62,829 nucleotides of DNA from the NCBI GenBank assembly GCA_021372355.1, contig JAJFUQ010000013.1, forward strand, positions 1 to 62,829, in the 5' to 3' direction. The translations under genes and the position numbers were made by a program. The notes under the pieces are model-generated. The model did not search any database, was not told the origin of the DNA, and was given only the letters and a program-made list of their open reading frames with translations. This DNA comes from Nocardiaceae bacterium. Lineage in GTDB: Bacteria; Actinomycetota; Actinomycetes; Mycobacteriales; Mycobacteriaceae. Of the stretch, positions 42,991 through 54,755 are shown piece after piece (the first letter of the stretch is position 1; the number at the start of each line of letters is the position of its first letter).

Positions 42991-44245
42991 TGCGCGCCGC
43001 CTTCGCCAGTGCCGTATTGAGATCGCGGAACGCGGTGTAGTTCGCGAGCACCTCGACCTTCCCGGGCGGGCAGGTGAGAATCGCCTTCAGTGGGTCCGCG
43101 ACGAGCGTGTGATCGACGTCCGCATATGTAAGGCGCACAGCGAGGTCGGTGCCTCGCTCACCGGACGCGACGACCTGGACTCCATGGAAGTGCTCAAAGT
43201 GCACGTCCCACAGCCAGGAGAGGTCTTCGCCGTCCGGGACTTGGCCGTTGACGGCGATGACGAGACCGGACGCGTCGTGATCGACCATCGACAGCGCTTC
43301 CTGCCAGCCCGCCGGGTTCTTCGCGAGCAGCATGCGGACGGTGTGGTGGTCGCCGACCTGAATCGTGCTGTACCGGCCGGCGATCTCGCGAACGGACTCG
43401 ACGCCCTTGACCGCGTCGGCCGCAAGGACGCCCATCGCGACGGCAGCCGCAACGGCTTGCGCCGCGTTTCCGCGGTTCGCCTTGCCGGGCAGGCCCAGCT
43501 TCATCGGGAGAACAAGGCCGTTCGGTCCGTAGAGGTTGTTGTCGTCGACGTGCCAGTCCGGCGTCGGGCGCTTGAAGTCGGTGCCAGTGCTGTACCAGTG
43601 GTCGCCGTCGCGGACGATCGGCTCACCCGAACGCGGGCAGCTCACCGAGTCGAGAGCCCATCCGCTTCCGGCCGCCACCCACACGACATTCGGGTTGTCG
43701 TAGGCAGCGGAGGTGACGAGGATGTCGTCGCAGTTGGCGACGATCACGGCCTCGGGGTGCCGCTGAAGTCCTTCGCGTAGCTTTCGCTCGATCATGTTGA
43801 TCTCGCCGACACGGTCCAGCTGATCGCGGCTCAGATTGAGGAGAACAATCGCGGCCGGCGACAGTTCGTCGGCGACATGGGGGAGGTGTAGCTCGTCGAC
43901 CTCGATCGCGGCGAGTGGCGCGTCGCGGTGCGCGGTCAGCGCCGCCACGATGCCGGCATCCATATTGGCGCCGTCTTGCTGGGTGGCCACACTGTCGAGG
44001 TTCGCCAGTGCCGCCGCGGCCATGCGGGTCGTCGTGGACTTGCCATTCGTTCCGGTGATGAGCACGGACTTACGGTCGCGACCGAGCTGCGCCATGATCG
44101 ATTTGTCGACCTTGAGGGCGATGAGGCCGCCGATCATGGCTCCCGCGCCGCGGCCCGTCTTGCGCGACGCCCAGGCTGCGGCTTTGGCCGAAGCGAGCGC
44201 GGTGCGGCCGCGCACAGTGAACCGTTTCTGCCGTTTCTTCCGCAT
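42983..44245 (-). CDS. murT: Lipid II isoglutaminyl synthase, MurT subunit
   Basis: The 420-residue Mur-ligase-like protein has the ATP loop GTNGKSTTT (65-73) and a C-terminal MurT domain (DUF1727). It uses ATP to form alpha-D-isoglutamine in the stem peptide. The region that is a Cys4 zinc ribbon in staphylococcal and pneumococcal MurT keeps only one cysteine of that type here (SCPRSGEPI, then WYSTGTDF). It is first in the murT-gatD operon and divergent from an NlpC/P60 hydrolase. Confidence 0.93.
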   Translation of the reverse strand: MRKKRQKRFTVRGRTALASAKAAAWASRKTGRGAGAMIGGLIALKVDKSIMAQLGRDRKSVLITGTNGKSTTTRMAAAALANLDSVATQQDGANMDAGIVAALTAHRDAPLAAIEVDELHLPHVADELSPAAIVLLNLSRDQLDRVGEINMIERKLREGLQRHPEAVIVANCDDILVTSAAYDNPNVVWVAAGSGWALDSVSCPRSGEPIVRDGDHWYSTGTDFKRPTPDWHVDDNNLYGPNGLVLPMKLGLPGKANRGNAAQAVAAAVAMGVLAADAVKGVESVREIAGRYSTIQVGDHHTVRMLLAKNPAGWQEALSMVDHDASGLVIAVNGQVPDGEDLSWLWDVHFEHFHGVQVVASGERGTDLAVRLTYADVDHTLVADPLKAILTCPPGKVEVLANYTAFRDLNTALAKAARNG

Positions 44246-44587
44246 TGGGCAAGGTTATCGCCTGCTCCTCGGATACGGGGCAGGGTGGCGATCACGGGTC
44301 AGCGACGGGTGTGGAGTAAATCCGTGTGACCCAGGCCATCAATTCGTTAAATTAATGTCCGTTTTTTCGTGCGGCAGTGCGACGCCCATCACGAAGCGTT
44401 ATTCGACGACCCCTACCAAAGTATATCCAAAAGTAGGGGTTACCTGCTGAAACGCCAGCTCAGAGGCACTCTTGTAACCCGGGTCACTAATTGACAACCA
44501 CTAGTTACTCCGGGGTACGGTTTATCTCGAATTGCGGATCGGAAATAAAAAATCCGATTCCACAACACGTTAGGAAATTGAATTCAA
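44246..44587. other. Divergent intergenic region between murT and the NlpC/P60 gene
   Basis: These 342 bases have no gene but several foldable parts. GGGTCA/TGACCC with nested ACGG/CCGT lies at 44296-44332, ACCCCTAC/GTAGGGGT at 44409-44440, and ATCGGA/TCCGAT lies near 44540-44560. A possible promoter for the plus gene is TTGACA (44491-44496) with TACGGT (44516-44521), spacer 19. No known riboswitch could be matched by eye. Confidence 0.45.
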
Positions 44588-45127
44588 ATGGCTATTGCCG
44601 CTAAGAAACGAGTTACCCGAACCGCTCTCATTGCGAGCGTCGCAGCTGCTGCCGCCCTGGTCCCGGCCGGTATCGCATCAGCTCAGTTCGGTACCACGCC
44701 TGAGGTGAAGGCCGCTACGTGGACTGTGGAGAAGAACTCGCACGCTGATGACGCTGCCGCTTACCAGTGGATCAAGCCGATCCCGGTTGGTCAGCAGATC
44801 GTCAACGCTGCATTGGGCCAGCTTGGCTCGGCTTACGTCTGGGGCGGAACGACGCCGGGTGCGTTCGACTGCTCGGGTCTGGTCATGTGGTCGCACGCTC
44901 AGGTCGGTATCTCGACCCCGCGTACCAGTGACGCTCAGTGGGCCGGCGGCAAGGCTGTCGCTCTGGACGCGCTGCAGCCGGGTGACATCATCGTCATGAA
45001 CGGTGGAGGCCACGTTGGTCTGTACATCGGAAACGGCATGATCATCCACGCTGCGACCGAGGGTGTCGGTGTCATCATCGAGCCGATGTCGGACATGCAG
45101 GTCGACGGTGCGGTTCGCTACTGGTGA
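44588..45127 (+). CDS. Secreted NlpC/P60 peptidoglycan endopeptidase
   Basis: The 179-residue protein has a signal peptide (cleavage likely after GIASA, residue 32) and a C-terminal NlpC/P60 domain with C95 (FDCSGLV), H142 (GGHVGLYIG) and H154. It cleaves stem-peptide bonds in cell-wall peptidoglycan, like the RipA/RipB group, but lacks their coiled-coil part. A long untranslated leader suggests regulated expression. Confidence 0.92.
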   Translation: MAIAAKKRVTRTALIASVAAAAALVPAGIASAQFGTTPEVKAATWTVEKNSHADDAAAYQWIKPIPVGQQIVNAALGQLGSAYVWGGTTPGAFDCSGLVMWSHAQVGISTPRTSDAQWAGGKAVALDALQPGDIIVMNGGGHVGLYIGNGMIIHAATEGVGVIIEPMSDMQVDGAVRYW

Positions 45128-45156
45128 TCGCCAGCTTTGAATAACTGAATAAACGA

Positions 45157-45190
45157 AGAAGGGGCGTCGACATAGTGTCGACGCCCTTCT
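45157..45190 (+). terminator. Hairpin terminator after the NlpC/P60 gene
   Basis: AGAAGGGGCGTCGACA pairs with TGTCGACGCCCTTCT with one bulged G and loop TAG. Confidence 0.8.
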
Positions 45191-45271
45191 CGCGTTCTGG
45201 GTTGCAGCCGATCCGGCAGGATTCTCCGTCCTCAGCGCGGAGTCACCGTGCCGATCGATGGCGACCGGTGA

Positions 45272-45314
45272 GACTGCAGGAAACTCGCCGCTGTGCGATC
45301 AACTTCCTGCAGTC
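45272..45314. repeat. Perfect 11-bp inverted repeat near the leuA end
   Basis: GACTGCAGGAA (45272-45282) and TTCCTGCAGTC (45304-45314) flank 21 bases. It lies 36 bp beyond the leuA stop, so it may be part of the leuA terminator. Confidence 0.6.
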
Positions 45315-45349
45315 TGGTGCCTTTAGGCAAAGCCCAACCCGTTCCAGGG

Positions 45350-47176
<1,827 letters not shown>

Positions 47177-47344
47177 CTAAGACCGGCGCACCAAAGACTC
47201 CGCGACGGGAAGCCGGTCTGGATCAGACCCCGCCGCGGCAGCCAAGAAGAAGGAATGCCCGCTGCACAGGCCGCAGTTTACACCGGGCGCAGCCATTGCG
47301 GAAAAAGCAGCCCACGTCAGCACTGGGTTTGCGTGAATAGACCT

Positions 47345-48241
47345 ATGGGCGAGATCAAGTTCCCGCATGAAGCCGCGCGACGGACCTTCAACGTGCCGAG
47401 CCCGGCGGAGATTCCGGAAAGAGAACACGCACACCGCGGAACGGTGCCCATCATCGACTTCGCGCTGCTCGCGCTGGCGGTCATTTCGGTGGCGCTGCTG
47501 ATCTGGATGACGTGGGGCAAAGTCAGCCCGGCGACGCTCAACACGCTGCTCTACATCGACCTCGCGATCTGTGGTGTGTTCGCAGTCGACTTCCTGCGCC
47601 GGTGGCATCTCGCGAAGTGGTCATGGAAGTTTCCGCTGATCAACTTTCTCGACATCATCGGCATGATCCCGGCGATTGCGCTGACCGGACCTCTGCAACC
47701 CTTCCGTTCCCTCCGCATCGTCGTCGTCATCGCGCGCCTCGCCCGCGCGATAAATCGAGTTTTCGGTGCGCAGTTCGTGGAGACTCTCGTGACTCGCGGG
47801 ACCGTCCTCGTGGTCGATGCCATCAAGCGCCCTATCACGGTCGCGGTGCTCGATGAGGTCGGCGACGTCCTGAAGGAAGGCCATTACACGACGAACATCG
47901 TGGCCGCATTGCAGGAGAACCGAGACGAGATCGACAAGATGATCATCGAAATCGTCAAGAAAGACTCGCTGACCAGCAGGTTCCGTTACGTCCCGTTCCA
48001 CGACGACATCATCCGGCTGGTCGCCGACACGGTGTACCGGATGATCGTCGGCGTTCTCGACGACCCACGTACGGACGAACTCATCTCCGACCTCGTGCGC
48101 GAGAACATCGACCAGATCAAGGCCGCCGTGCGCGGTCAGGTCGCGCTCGAGGAGTACCGCGAGCGGCAGTCTGCGGGTCTCACGGCGGATGGTCCGGCGG
48201 CGGTGGTGCCGGGTGCGGTCGTACCGGCTAAGGCGCCGTAA
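47345..48241 (+). CDS. Voltage-sensor-like (ion-transporter-fold) membrane protein
   Basis: The 298-residue protein has an N-terminal four-helix membrane part: IIDFALLALAVISVALLIWM, a TLLYIDLAICGVFAVDFLRR helix, INFLDIIGMIPAIAL, and an S4-like helix with regularly spaced arginines (FRSLRIVVVIARLARAINR). It lacks a clear pore-filter helix. The remaining half is a cytoplasmic helical region. It may be a voltage sensor-like or small channel protein; function is unproven. ATG 47345 is chosen from the protein start; no strong SD is present. Confidence 0.7.
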   Translation: MGEIKFPHEAARRTFNVPSPAEIPEREHAHRGTVPIIDFALLALAVISVALLIWMTWGKVSPATLNTLLYIDLAICGVFAVDFLRRWHLAKWSWKFPLINFLDIIGMIPAIALTGPLQPFRSLRIVVVIARLARAINRVFGAQFVETLVTRGTVLVVDAIKRPITVAVLDEVGDVLKEGHYTTNIVAALQENRDEIDKMIIEIVKKDSLTSRFRYVPFHDDIIRLVADTVYRMIVGVLDDPRTDELISDLVRENIDQIKAAVRGQVALEEYRERQSAGLTADGPAAVVPGAVVPAKAP

Positions 48242-48247
48242 CTCGGG

Positions 48248-49186
48248 TTAAAGGGTCAGCGTTCGGTAGCGAATCGAACCGCGTACGCGTCCCGCGAGGA
48301 ACGCGACCCGTAAGGCCCATTGACCGCGGGAGTACGGCCGCCAGCGGTTGGGAACGAGCGGGTTGTAGATGACGACCGAGAGCGCATTGAGAGCGAACAT
48401 CTTCGGGTCGTTGTTGTGCCAGTTGAGGTCGCGATGCTTCTGGTGCAGGAGGGCATCCATGATCGCGTAGTTGTGCATCTGTCGGCAGGAGCTCAGCAAC
48501 GTCTCGCGTAGTCGGTAGTCGACGCATGCGCTGTGGACATGGCCGATCGTGAATCCGGCCTGCTGGATTCGGAACGCGTAGTCCAGGTCATCAGATCCGG
48601 CGATGAAATCGGTGTCCCATTCGCCCACCGTCTCGAGCACATCTCGCCAGATGGCGACGTTGGCGCCGAAGAAAATACGGTAGGAGCCAGGGAACTCGAA
48701 GACATCCTCCGAGTTCTTGACCGGCCGCCAGGCCTGCGCCCGGGGAGAATTCAGTTTCGTGATATCCCGGCTGCCGGACATCGCGTCGAAATACGGCGCA
48801 CGCTCGCTGATCGCGGCCAGCCAGTCCGGGCGGGCTTGATCGTCGGCGTCGACGAAGGCGATAAGGTCGCCGCGCGCGGCTCGAAAGCCCACGTTTCGGG
48901 CATGGCAGACGCCGCGGCCATCGGTCGAATCGACGATTCGAACATCGGTGACGAGGTGGATCGGGTGATCCGCGATTGCTTCGGCGAGGCCTTCGTTGTG
49001 GCCGTTATCGCTGATGACGATTTCCCATGCGCCCGTGTACGTCTGATTCGCCAGCGCATCCAACTGCTCGGTGATATATGGCAGGGCGCCGTACGCTGGG
49101 ATCACGACGGAGACCATCGATGGAGCGTTCCTCTTCGACGTCAACTGGGTAGTCTCCCCAGTCTCAGACAGCGCGGAATCAGCCAC
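48248..49186 (-). CDS. Family 2 glycosyltransferase
   Basis: The 312-residue GT-A enzyme has a nucleotide-binding start [14 protein letters not shown], the DxD motif in [12 protein letters not shown], and a [18 protein letters not shown] acceptor region. GTG 49186 has GGGAG six bases upstream; ATG 49117 would remove 23 residues before the fold begins. It has no membrane helix. It ends convergently six bases from the voltage-sensor-like gene. It is divergent from ask. Donor and acceptor are unknown. Confidence 0.82.
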   Translation of the reverse strand: MADSALSETGETTQLTSKRNAPSMVSVVIPAYGALPYITEQLDALANQTYTGAWEIVISDNGHNEGLAEAIADHPIHLVTDVRIVDSTDGRGVCHARNVGFRAARGDLIAFVDADDQARPDWLAAISERAPYFDAMSGSRDITKLNSPRAQAWRPVKNSEDVFEFPGSYRIFFGANVAIWRDVLETVGEWDTDFIAGSDDLDYAFRIQQAGFTIGHVHSACVDYRLRETLLSSCRQMHNYAIMDALLHQKHRDLNWHNNDPKMFALNALSVVIYNPLVPNRWRPYSRGQWALRVAFLAGRVRGSIRYRTLTL

Positions 49187-49360
49187 GAGAGCTCCCGAAA
49201 GCGTGTACATCGGACTAAAGTTTTCGACCGGCAGAGTACAGCTGGTCACGTTGTCAATTCGAGTCCGATGTCGGGTGTCGCCCGACATTCGCTCGAACGC
49301 AGGACGGTCGGTAGTCTTAATTCGGCCTTTCACACCCTCGTAGACCCCGGAGGTCGCCTC

Positions 49361-50626
49361 GTGGCTCTCGTCGTTCAGAAGTACGGCGGATCCTCCGTCG
49401 CGACCGCTGACCGGATCCGTCGAGTCGCTGAGCGAATTGTCGAGACCAAGAAGGCCGGCAACGAGGTGGTTGTCGTGGTGTCCGCCATGGGTGACACCAC
49501 GGACGAACTTCTCGACCTCGCCGCGCAGGTGTGCCCGGCTCCGCCCGGTCGCGAAATGGACATGCTGCTGACCGCGGGAGAGCGAATCTCGAACGCGCTG
49601 GTCGCCATGGCCATTCACTCGCTGGGTGCCGAAGCGATCTCGTTCACTGGCTCGCAGGCGGGCGTCATCACCACGAGCGTGCACGGTCGCGCCAAGATCA
49701 TCGACGTCACCCCGGGTCGCGTCCGCACTGCTCTCGACGAGGGCAAGATCGCGATGGTCGCGGGCTTCCAGGGCGTCAGCCAGGACAGCAAGGACGTCAC
49801 GACGCTTGGCCGCGGCGGCTCGGACACCACGGCCGTCGCTCTCGCCGCTGCCCTCAACGCTGATGTCTGCGAGATCTACACCGACGTCGACGGAATCTTC
49901 TCGGCCGACCCGCGCGTTGTGAAAGATGCACGCAAGCTCGACAAGGTTTCGTACGAGGAAATGCTCGAGATGGCTGCGGCTGGATCGAAGGTCCTGGTGC
50001 TGCGCTGTGTTGAGTACGCACGCCGCTACCACGTGCCGGTGCACGTTCGTTCGTCATATTCCGACAAGCCCGGAACCGTAGTGACCGGATCGATGGAGGA
50101 CATCCCCGTGGAAGAAGCAATCCTGACCGGTGTCGCACACGACCGTGGCGAGGCCAAGGTGACGGTCATCGGTGTTCCGGACGTCCCCGGTGAGGCTGCG
50201 AAGGTCTTCCGTGCGGTCGCCGACGCAGAGATCAACATCGACATGGTTCTGCAGAACATCTCGCGCGTGGACACCGGCAAGACCGACATCACCTTCACCT
50301 TGCCGAAGGAAGACGGTCCGCGTGCGGTCGAGAAGCTGACCAAGCTGCAGGAGGAGATCGGCTTCTCTCAGCTGACCTACGACGACCACATCGGCAAGGT
50401 GTCGCTCGTGGGTGCCGGCATGAAGAGTCACCCCGGCGTGACCGCGACTTTCTGTGAGGCGCTCGCTCAGGCCGGCATCAACATCGAACTGATCTCGACG
50501 TCGGAGATCCGCATCTCGGTGCTGGTTCGCGACACCGACCTCGACGACGCGGTGCGTGCGCTGCACGCCGCATTTGATCTCGGCGGCGAAGAAGAAGCCG
50601 TCGTCTACGCAGGGACTGGTCGGTAA
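49361..50626 (+). CDS. ask: Aspartate kinase
   Basis: The 421-residue enzyme has the kinase start [11 protein letters not shown], substrate loop GRGGSDTTA and two C-terminal ACT domains for feedback by lysine/threonine. GTG 49361 has GGAGG eight bases upstream. An internal in-frame ATG 50093 before [13 protein letters not shown] marks the place where the beta subunit starts in Corynebacterium glutamicum, so an alpha/beta pair from one gene is likely. It feeds lysine, threonine, methionine and diaminopimelate and is followed directly by asd. Confidence 0.96.
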   Translation: MALVVQKYGGSSVATADRIRRVAERIVETKKAGNEVVVVVSAMGDTTDELLDLAAQVCPAPPGREMDMLLTAGERISNALVAMAIHSLGAEAISFTGSQAGVITTSVHGRAKIIDVTPGRVRTALDEGKIAMVAGFQGVSQDSKDVTTLGRGGSDTTAVALAAALNADVCEIYTDVDGIFSADPRVVKDARKLDKVSYEEMLEMAAAGSKVLVLRCVEYARRYHVPVHVRSSYSDKPGTVVTGSMEDIPVEEAILTGVAHDRGEAKVTVIGVPDVPGEAAKVFRAVADAEINIDMVLQNISRVDTGKTDITFTLPKEDGPRAVEKLTKLQEEIGFSQLTYDDHIGKVSLVGAGMKSHPGVTATFCEALAQAGINIELISTSEIRISVLVRDTDLDDAVRALHAAFDLGGEEEAVVYAGTGR

Positions 50627-51660
<1,034 letters not shown>

Positions 51661-51661
<1 letters not shown>

Positions 51662-52836
51662 TGACCAAGCAAGGATCAGCCCGGGAGGTCTTCCGGGCTT
51701 TTCTTGTTCTTGGGCTGACTTCGTTCGGCGGCCCAATTGCGCATCTCGGCTACTTCCGCGACGCGTTCGTCGAGAAGCGGAAGTGGCTTTCGGATCGGGC
51801 CTATGCCGATCTCGTTGCGTTGTGCCAGCTCCTGCCCGGGCCCGCTTCGAGCCAGGTCGGAATGGCACTCGGGCTGCAGCGGGCGGGGTACGCGGGGATG
51901 TTCGCCGCGTGGTTCGCGTTCACGATGCCCTCGGCTTTGCTCATGGTCGGCTTCGCTTACGGCCTCGAGTATTTCGCGGTCGATCCGCAGGCGGGCTGGG
52001 TGCTCGGTTTGAAGGCAGCAGCAGTCGCCGTGGTCGCGAACGCGGTGTTGGCTATGGCTCGATCGCTGGCCCCGGATCGGGAGCGCGCGACGATCGCAGT
52101 GGGCGCGATGATCCTGGCGTTGCTGATCCCGTGGGTTGCCGGCCAGGTCGCGGTCATCGTGGTCGCCGCGCTCGTTGGTTTGTTCTGGTTGAAGGCGCCT
52201 CCGCCGCCGATGCTGATGTGGGATCGGTTCAACGTCCGGGTTCCGCGTTGGGTTGCGGTTCTTGCACTGCTGATCTTCGCCGGGCTTCTGATCGGCCTGC
52301 CGCTGTTGGCGTCGACCACGAATAACCTCGGCGTGGATCTGGCGGACATCTTCTACCGCGCGGGTTCGCTGGTATTCGGTGGCGGGCACGTGGTGCTGCC
52401 ACTGCTGCAGAGTCAGACGTCCGAGCTCGTCAGCCACGACCTTTTCCTCGCGGGTTACGGTGCGGCGCAGGCTGTCCCGGGACCTCTGTTCACGTTCGCC
52501 GCATACCTCGGTGCGGAGACCGGGCTGGGCCTCACAGGTGCGGTGATCGCGCTCGTGGCGATCTTCCTGCCGTCGGCGCTACTGATCATCGGGTCGCTGC
52601 CCTTCTGGGAGCAACTGCGGCACGCGCCCAAGATTCAGCGCGCTCTGATGGGCGTCAACGCTGGTGTAGTCGGATTGCTCGCTGCGGCGCTGTACACGCC
52701 GGTTTTCACCGAGGGCATCCCGGATGCCATGGCGATGATCATCGCCGCGGCAGCCTTCGTCGCGTTGGCGTCGTGGAAGACCCCAGCGTGGGCCGTGGTG
52801 ATCGCCGCGGGCGCGCTCGGCTACTTCGTGCTCTGA
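51661..52836 (+). CDS. chrA: Chromate transporter (ChrA family, long form)
   Basis: The 391-residue protein has two homologous CHR domains. The N-terminal one has GLTSFGGPIAHLGYFRD and LCQLLPGPASSQVG; the C-terminal one has LVFGGGHVVLPLLQ and GYGAAQAVPGPLFTFA. There are about ten membrane helices. It may expel chromate or another anion. GTG 51661 overlaps the asd stop. Its link to amino-acid genes is through operon position only. Confidence 0.9.
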
Positions 52837-53267
52837 CCGGGCGGCGGGACAGCGTCGGTCTCGGCGAGCACGACGATCTGATACCCAACGCCGGCGGGGA
52901 CGGTTCCTGCCACGTGAACCGTCAGATGCAGCCAGTGAACCGGTCGACCTTGCAGGTCCTCGACGATCATTGCGGCATGTCGGAGCACGTACGCATTGCG
53001 CTCACCGGCACTTCCCATGAGCCATACCCGCGCCGAGATCACGGCACGATCGCTGAGGTACGGCAAGGAATCCGGAACGATGAAGCTCGCGATTTCCGGC
53101 CGCTCCGGCGAGGCCGGATAGGTCATCCGAATTGGTCCCGATGGCGGCGGGCCGCCGAGCCACAGAGTTCCGCTGTATTCGGTGCGACGCAGTTTGCGAT
53201 CGCCTTCGACCGCGTCGACGAGGTGATCTATGCGCGGTTGCGGTACTGGGGGAGTCGGCTGGCCCAC
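52821..53267 (-). CDS. Hypothetical protein
   Basis: The product is 148 residues from GTG 53267, which lies six bases beyond the stop of the HNH gene on the same strand. It contains RRTEYSGTLWLGGPPPSGPIR, SFIVPDSLPYLSDRAVISARV and WLHLTVHVAGTVPAG. There is no signal peptide or membrane helix. The tail overlaps the end of chrA by 16 bases. I do not recognise a family; the start is uncertain (ATG 53126 is possible). Confidence 0.5.
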   Translation of the reverse strand: MGQPTPPVPQPRIDHLVDAVEGDRKLRRTEYSGTLWLGGPPPSGPIRMTYPASPERPEIASFIVPDSLPYLSDRAVISARVWLMGSAGERNAYVLRHAAMIVEDLQGRPVHWLHLTVHVAGTVPAGVGYQIVVLAETDAVPPPGQSTK

Positions 53268-53272
53268 GCGGG

Positions 53273-54670
53273 TCAGTGTGCCGGAGGCGGTGGCGCAGCA
53301 CTGAGCGACACCCGGCGTTCGGGGTGGTGGTAGTGGTTGACCCGTGGTCGTTGTCGTGGGTCGATGATTTTCGGTGGTATCCAAATGGTCCTTCCGACGG
53401 CGTTTTTGGTGGTTTGCCATTGATGCGGTGCCGGTCCGGCCAACGGGTGGTGGATATCGCACGCGGGTCCGAGTTTGTCGATGTTCGTGGGGCAGCCGTC
53501 CACCCAGTCCCGGTCCGCATGGTGGGCTTGGACGAAATACACGCCTCGGTCGCAGCCGGGAAAGCTGCAACCCCGTTCGGTCGCCGCGAGCATCAACCGT
53601 TGACCCGCCGACGCGATGCGCCTCGTGCGGCCGTGGTAGAGCTCGACGGGTTTGGCGTCCACGAAAATCGTCGCGAGGAACAGTTCGGCGTGCCCCGCCA
53701 TCCGTAAGACGTCACTGATCGGGATATCCAGCGACCCGCCGGTGCGCCCGACCTGAGGGGCACCCAACGTGGGATCGAGCGCAGTGATGTCGGCGGTGAG
53801 GATCACCGTGACGGGCAGGCCGCGGTGCTGGCCGAGGTCACCCGACATGAGGGTGGCGCGCATCATCGCGACGAGGGCGTCGTGACAACGCTGACCGTAG
53901 GTGCGGGTATCGGCCTGGATCTCGGCCTCGGTCGGGTCATGCTCGATCGTCGGCTCGGCATCGGCGGGGTTACACATACCGCGGCGCGCGAACTTCGCGA
54001 GGTACGCCTCCAAATAGGCGGCGGCTTCCGGGGTGAGGCAGAACGTGCCGGACACCATCTTGTCCGCGCCCTGCTTGTGCAGCGTGACGTGACGTTTGCG
54101 GGCGCGGTCGAGGTCGTCATCCAATGTGCCGTCCGGGTCCAAGACGTTGCGCAACCGGTCGGCGAGTTTGGCGAGTTCGTCGGGCCGGAACTGGGTGGCC
54201 CAGTCCGCGAGCTGCTGCTCAGCGAACACCCGCGCTTCGGGTTCCACCGCACGCGGGAGGTTCTTGAAGAACCGGCGAATCACGCTCACGTGCTCGATAC
54301 CGATCGATCCGCTGTTGACCACGTCGGCCACGTACTCCAAATTCGGTGCCACGACCTCACCAGAGACCATGACCCGTGGCGTCAGTTCCGCGGCGATCCG
54401 CAGCCGAGCCCGTATATCTTTCTTTTCCAACCGGGCAGCATCGGCGACCACGTCGACGGTCCGCAGGATGCCGAGCGAGTCATCGGTGCTCGTTTCCAGC
54501 TCGGCCAACGCTCGGTAGCCGAGGGCATCGAGCTGCCGCTTCAACGCTTCGATCTCGGTGTACAGCAGCACCTGCTCCGCGCGCGTACCAGCAACCTGCT
54601 GTGGCAGGGCAGCCCGCAGCGCGGCAAGCACCGCAACGGCCTCGCTCGAACAAACGCTGGAATCCACCAC
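53273..54670 (-). CDS. DUF222/HNH endonuclease-domain protein
   Basis: The 465-residue protein is of the actinobacterial DUF222 (13E12-type) group. A long helical DUF222 region is followed by an HNH motif: CSFPGCDRGVYFVQAHHADR, then NIDKLGPACDIHH, keeping paired cysteines and histidines. GTG 54670 is the first likely start; no SD is seen. These genes are multicopy in Mycobacteriales and often thought mobile. No inverted repeats were found around this copy. Confidence 0.85.
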   Translation of the reverse strand: MVDSSVCSSEAVAVLAALRAALPQQVAGTRAEQVLLYTEIEALKRQLDALGYRALAELETSTDDSLGILRTVDVVADAARLEKKDIRARLRIAAELTPRVMVSGEVVAPNLEYVADVVNSGSIGIEHVSVIRRFFKNLPRAVEPEARVFAEQQLADWATQFRPDELAKLADRLRNVLDPDGTLDDDLDRARKRHVTLHKQGADKMVSGTFCLTPEAAAYLEAYLAKFARRGMCNPADAEPTIEHDPTEAEIQADTRTYGQRCHDALVAMMRATLMSGDLGQHRGLPVTVILTADITALDPTLGAPQVGRTGGSLDIPISDVLRMAGHAELFLATIFVDAKPVELYHGRTRRIASAGQRLMLAATERGCSFPGCDRGVYFVQAHHADRDWVDGCPTNIDKLGPACDIHHPLAGPAPHQWQTTKNAVGRTIWIPPKIIDPRQRPRVNHYHHPERRVSLSAAPPPPAH

Positions 54671-54743
54671 GCTATGTAGACGATCGCGAGGACGGATTCG
54701 TGAGCTCGCACCCCGCGAGAAAATACTTGTCGGCACCTGCGCA

Positions 54744-54749
54744 TAGGGT
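54744..54749 (+). promoter_or_regulatory. -10 of a leaderless promoter for the RecQ-like gene
   Basis: TAGGGT ends six bases before GTG 54756; no SD is present. Confidence 0.5.
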
Positions 54750-54755
54750 GCAGTC

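Noticed and set aside
44400..44587. c-di-AMP (ydaO) riboswitch before the NlpC/P60 gene
   Set aside because: The genomic setting is suitable, but the conserved ydaO core sequences could not be found by eye.
53273..54670. DUF222/HNH gene as a second repeat-bracketed cassette
   Set aside because: No inverted or direct repeats were found at its ends, and the 21-bp repeat of the DUF559 locus is absent.
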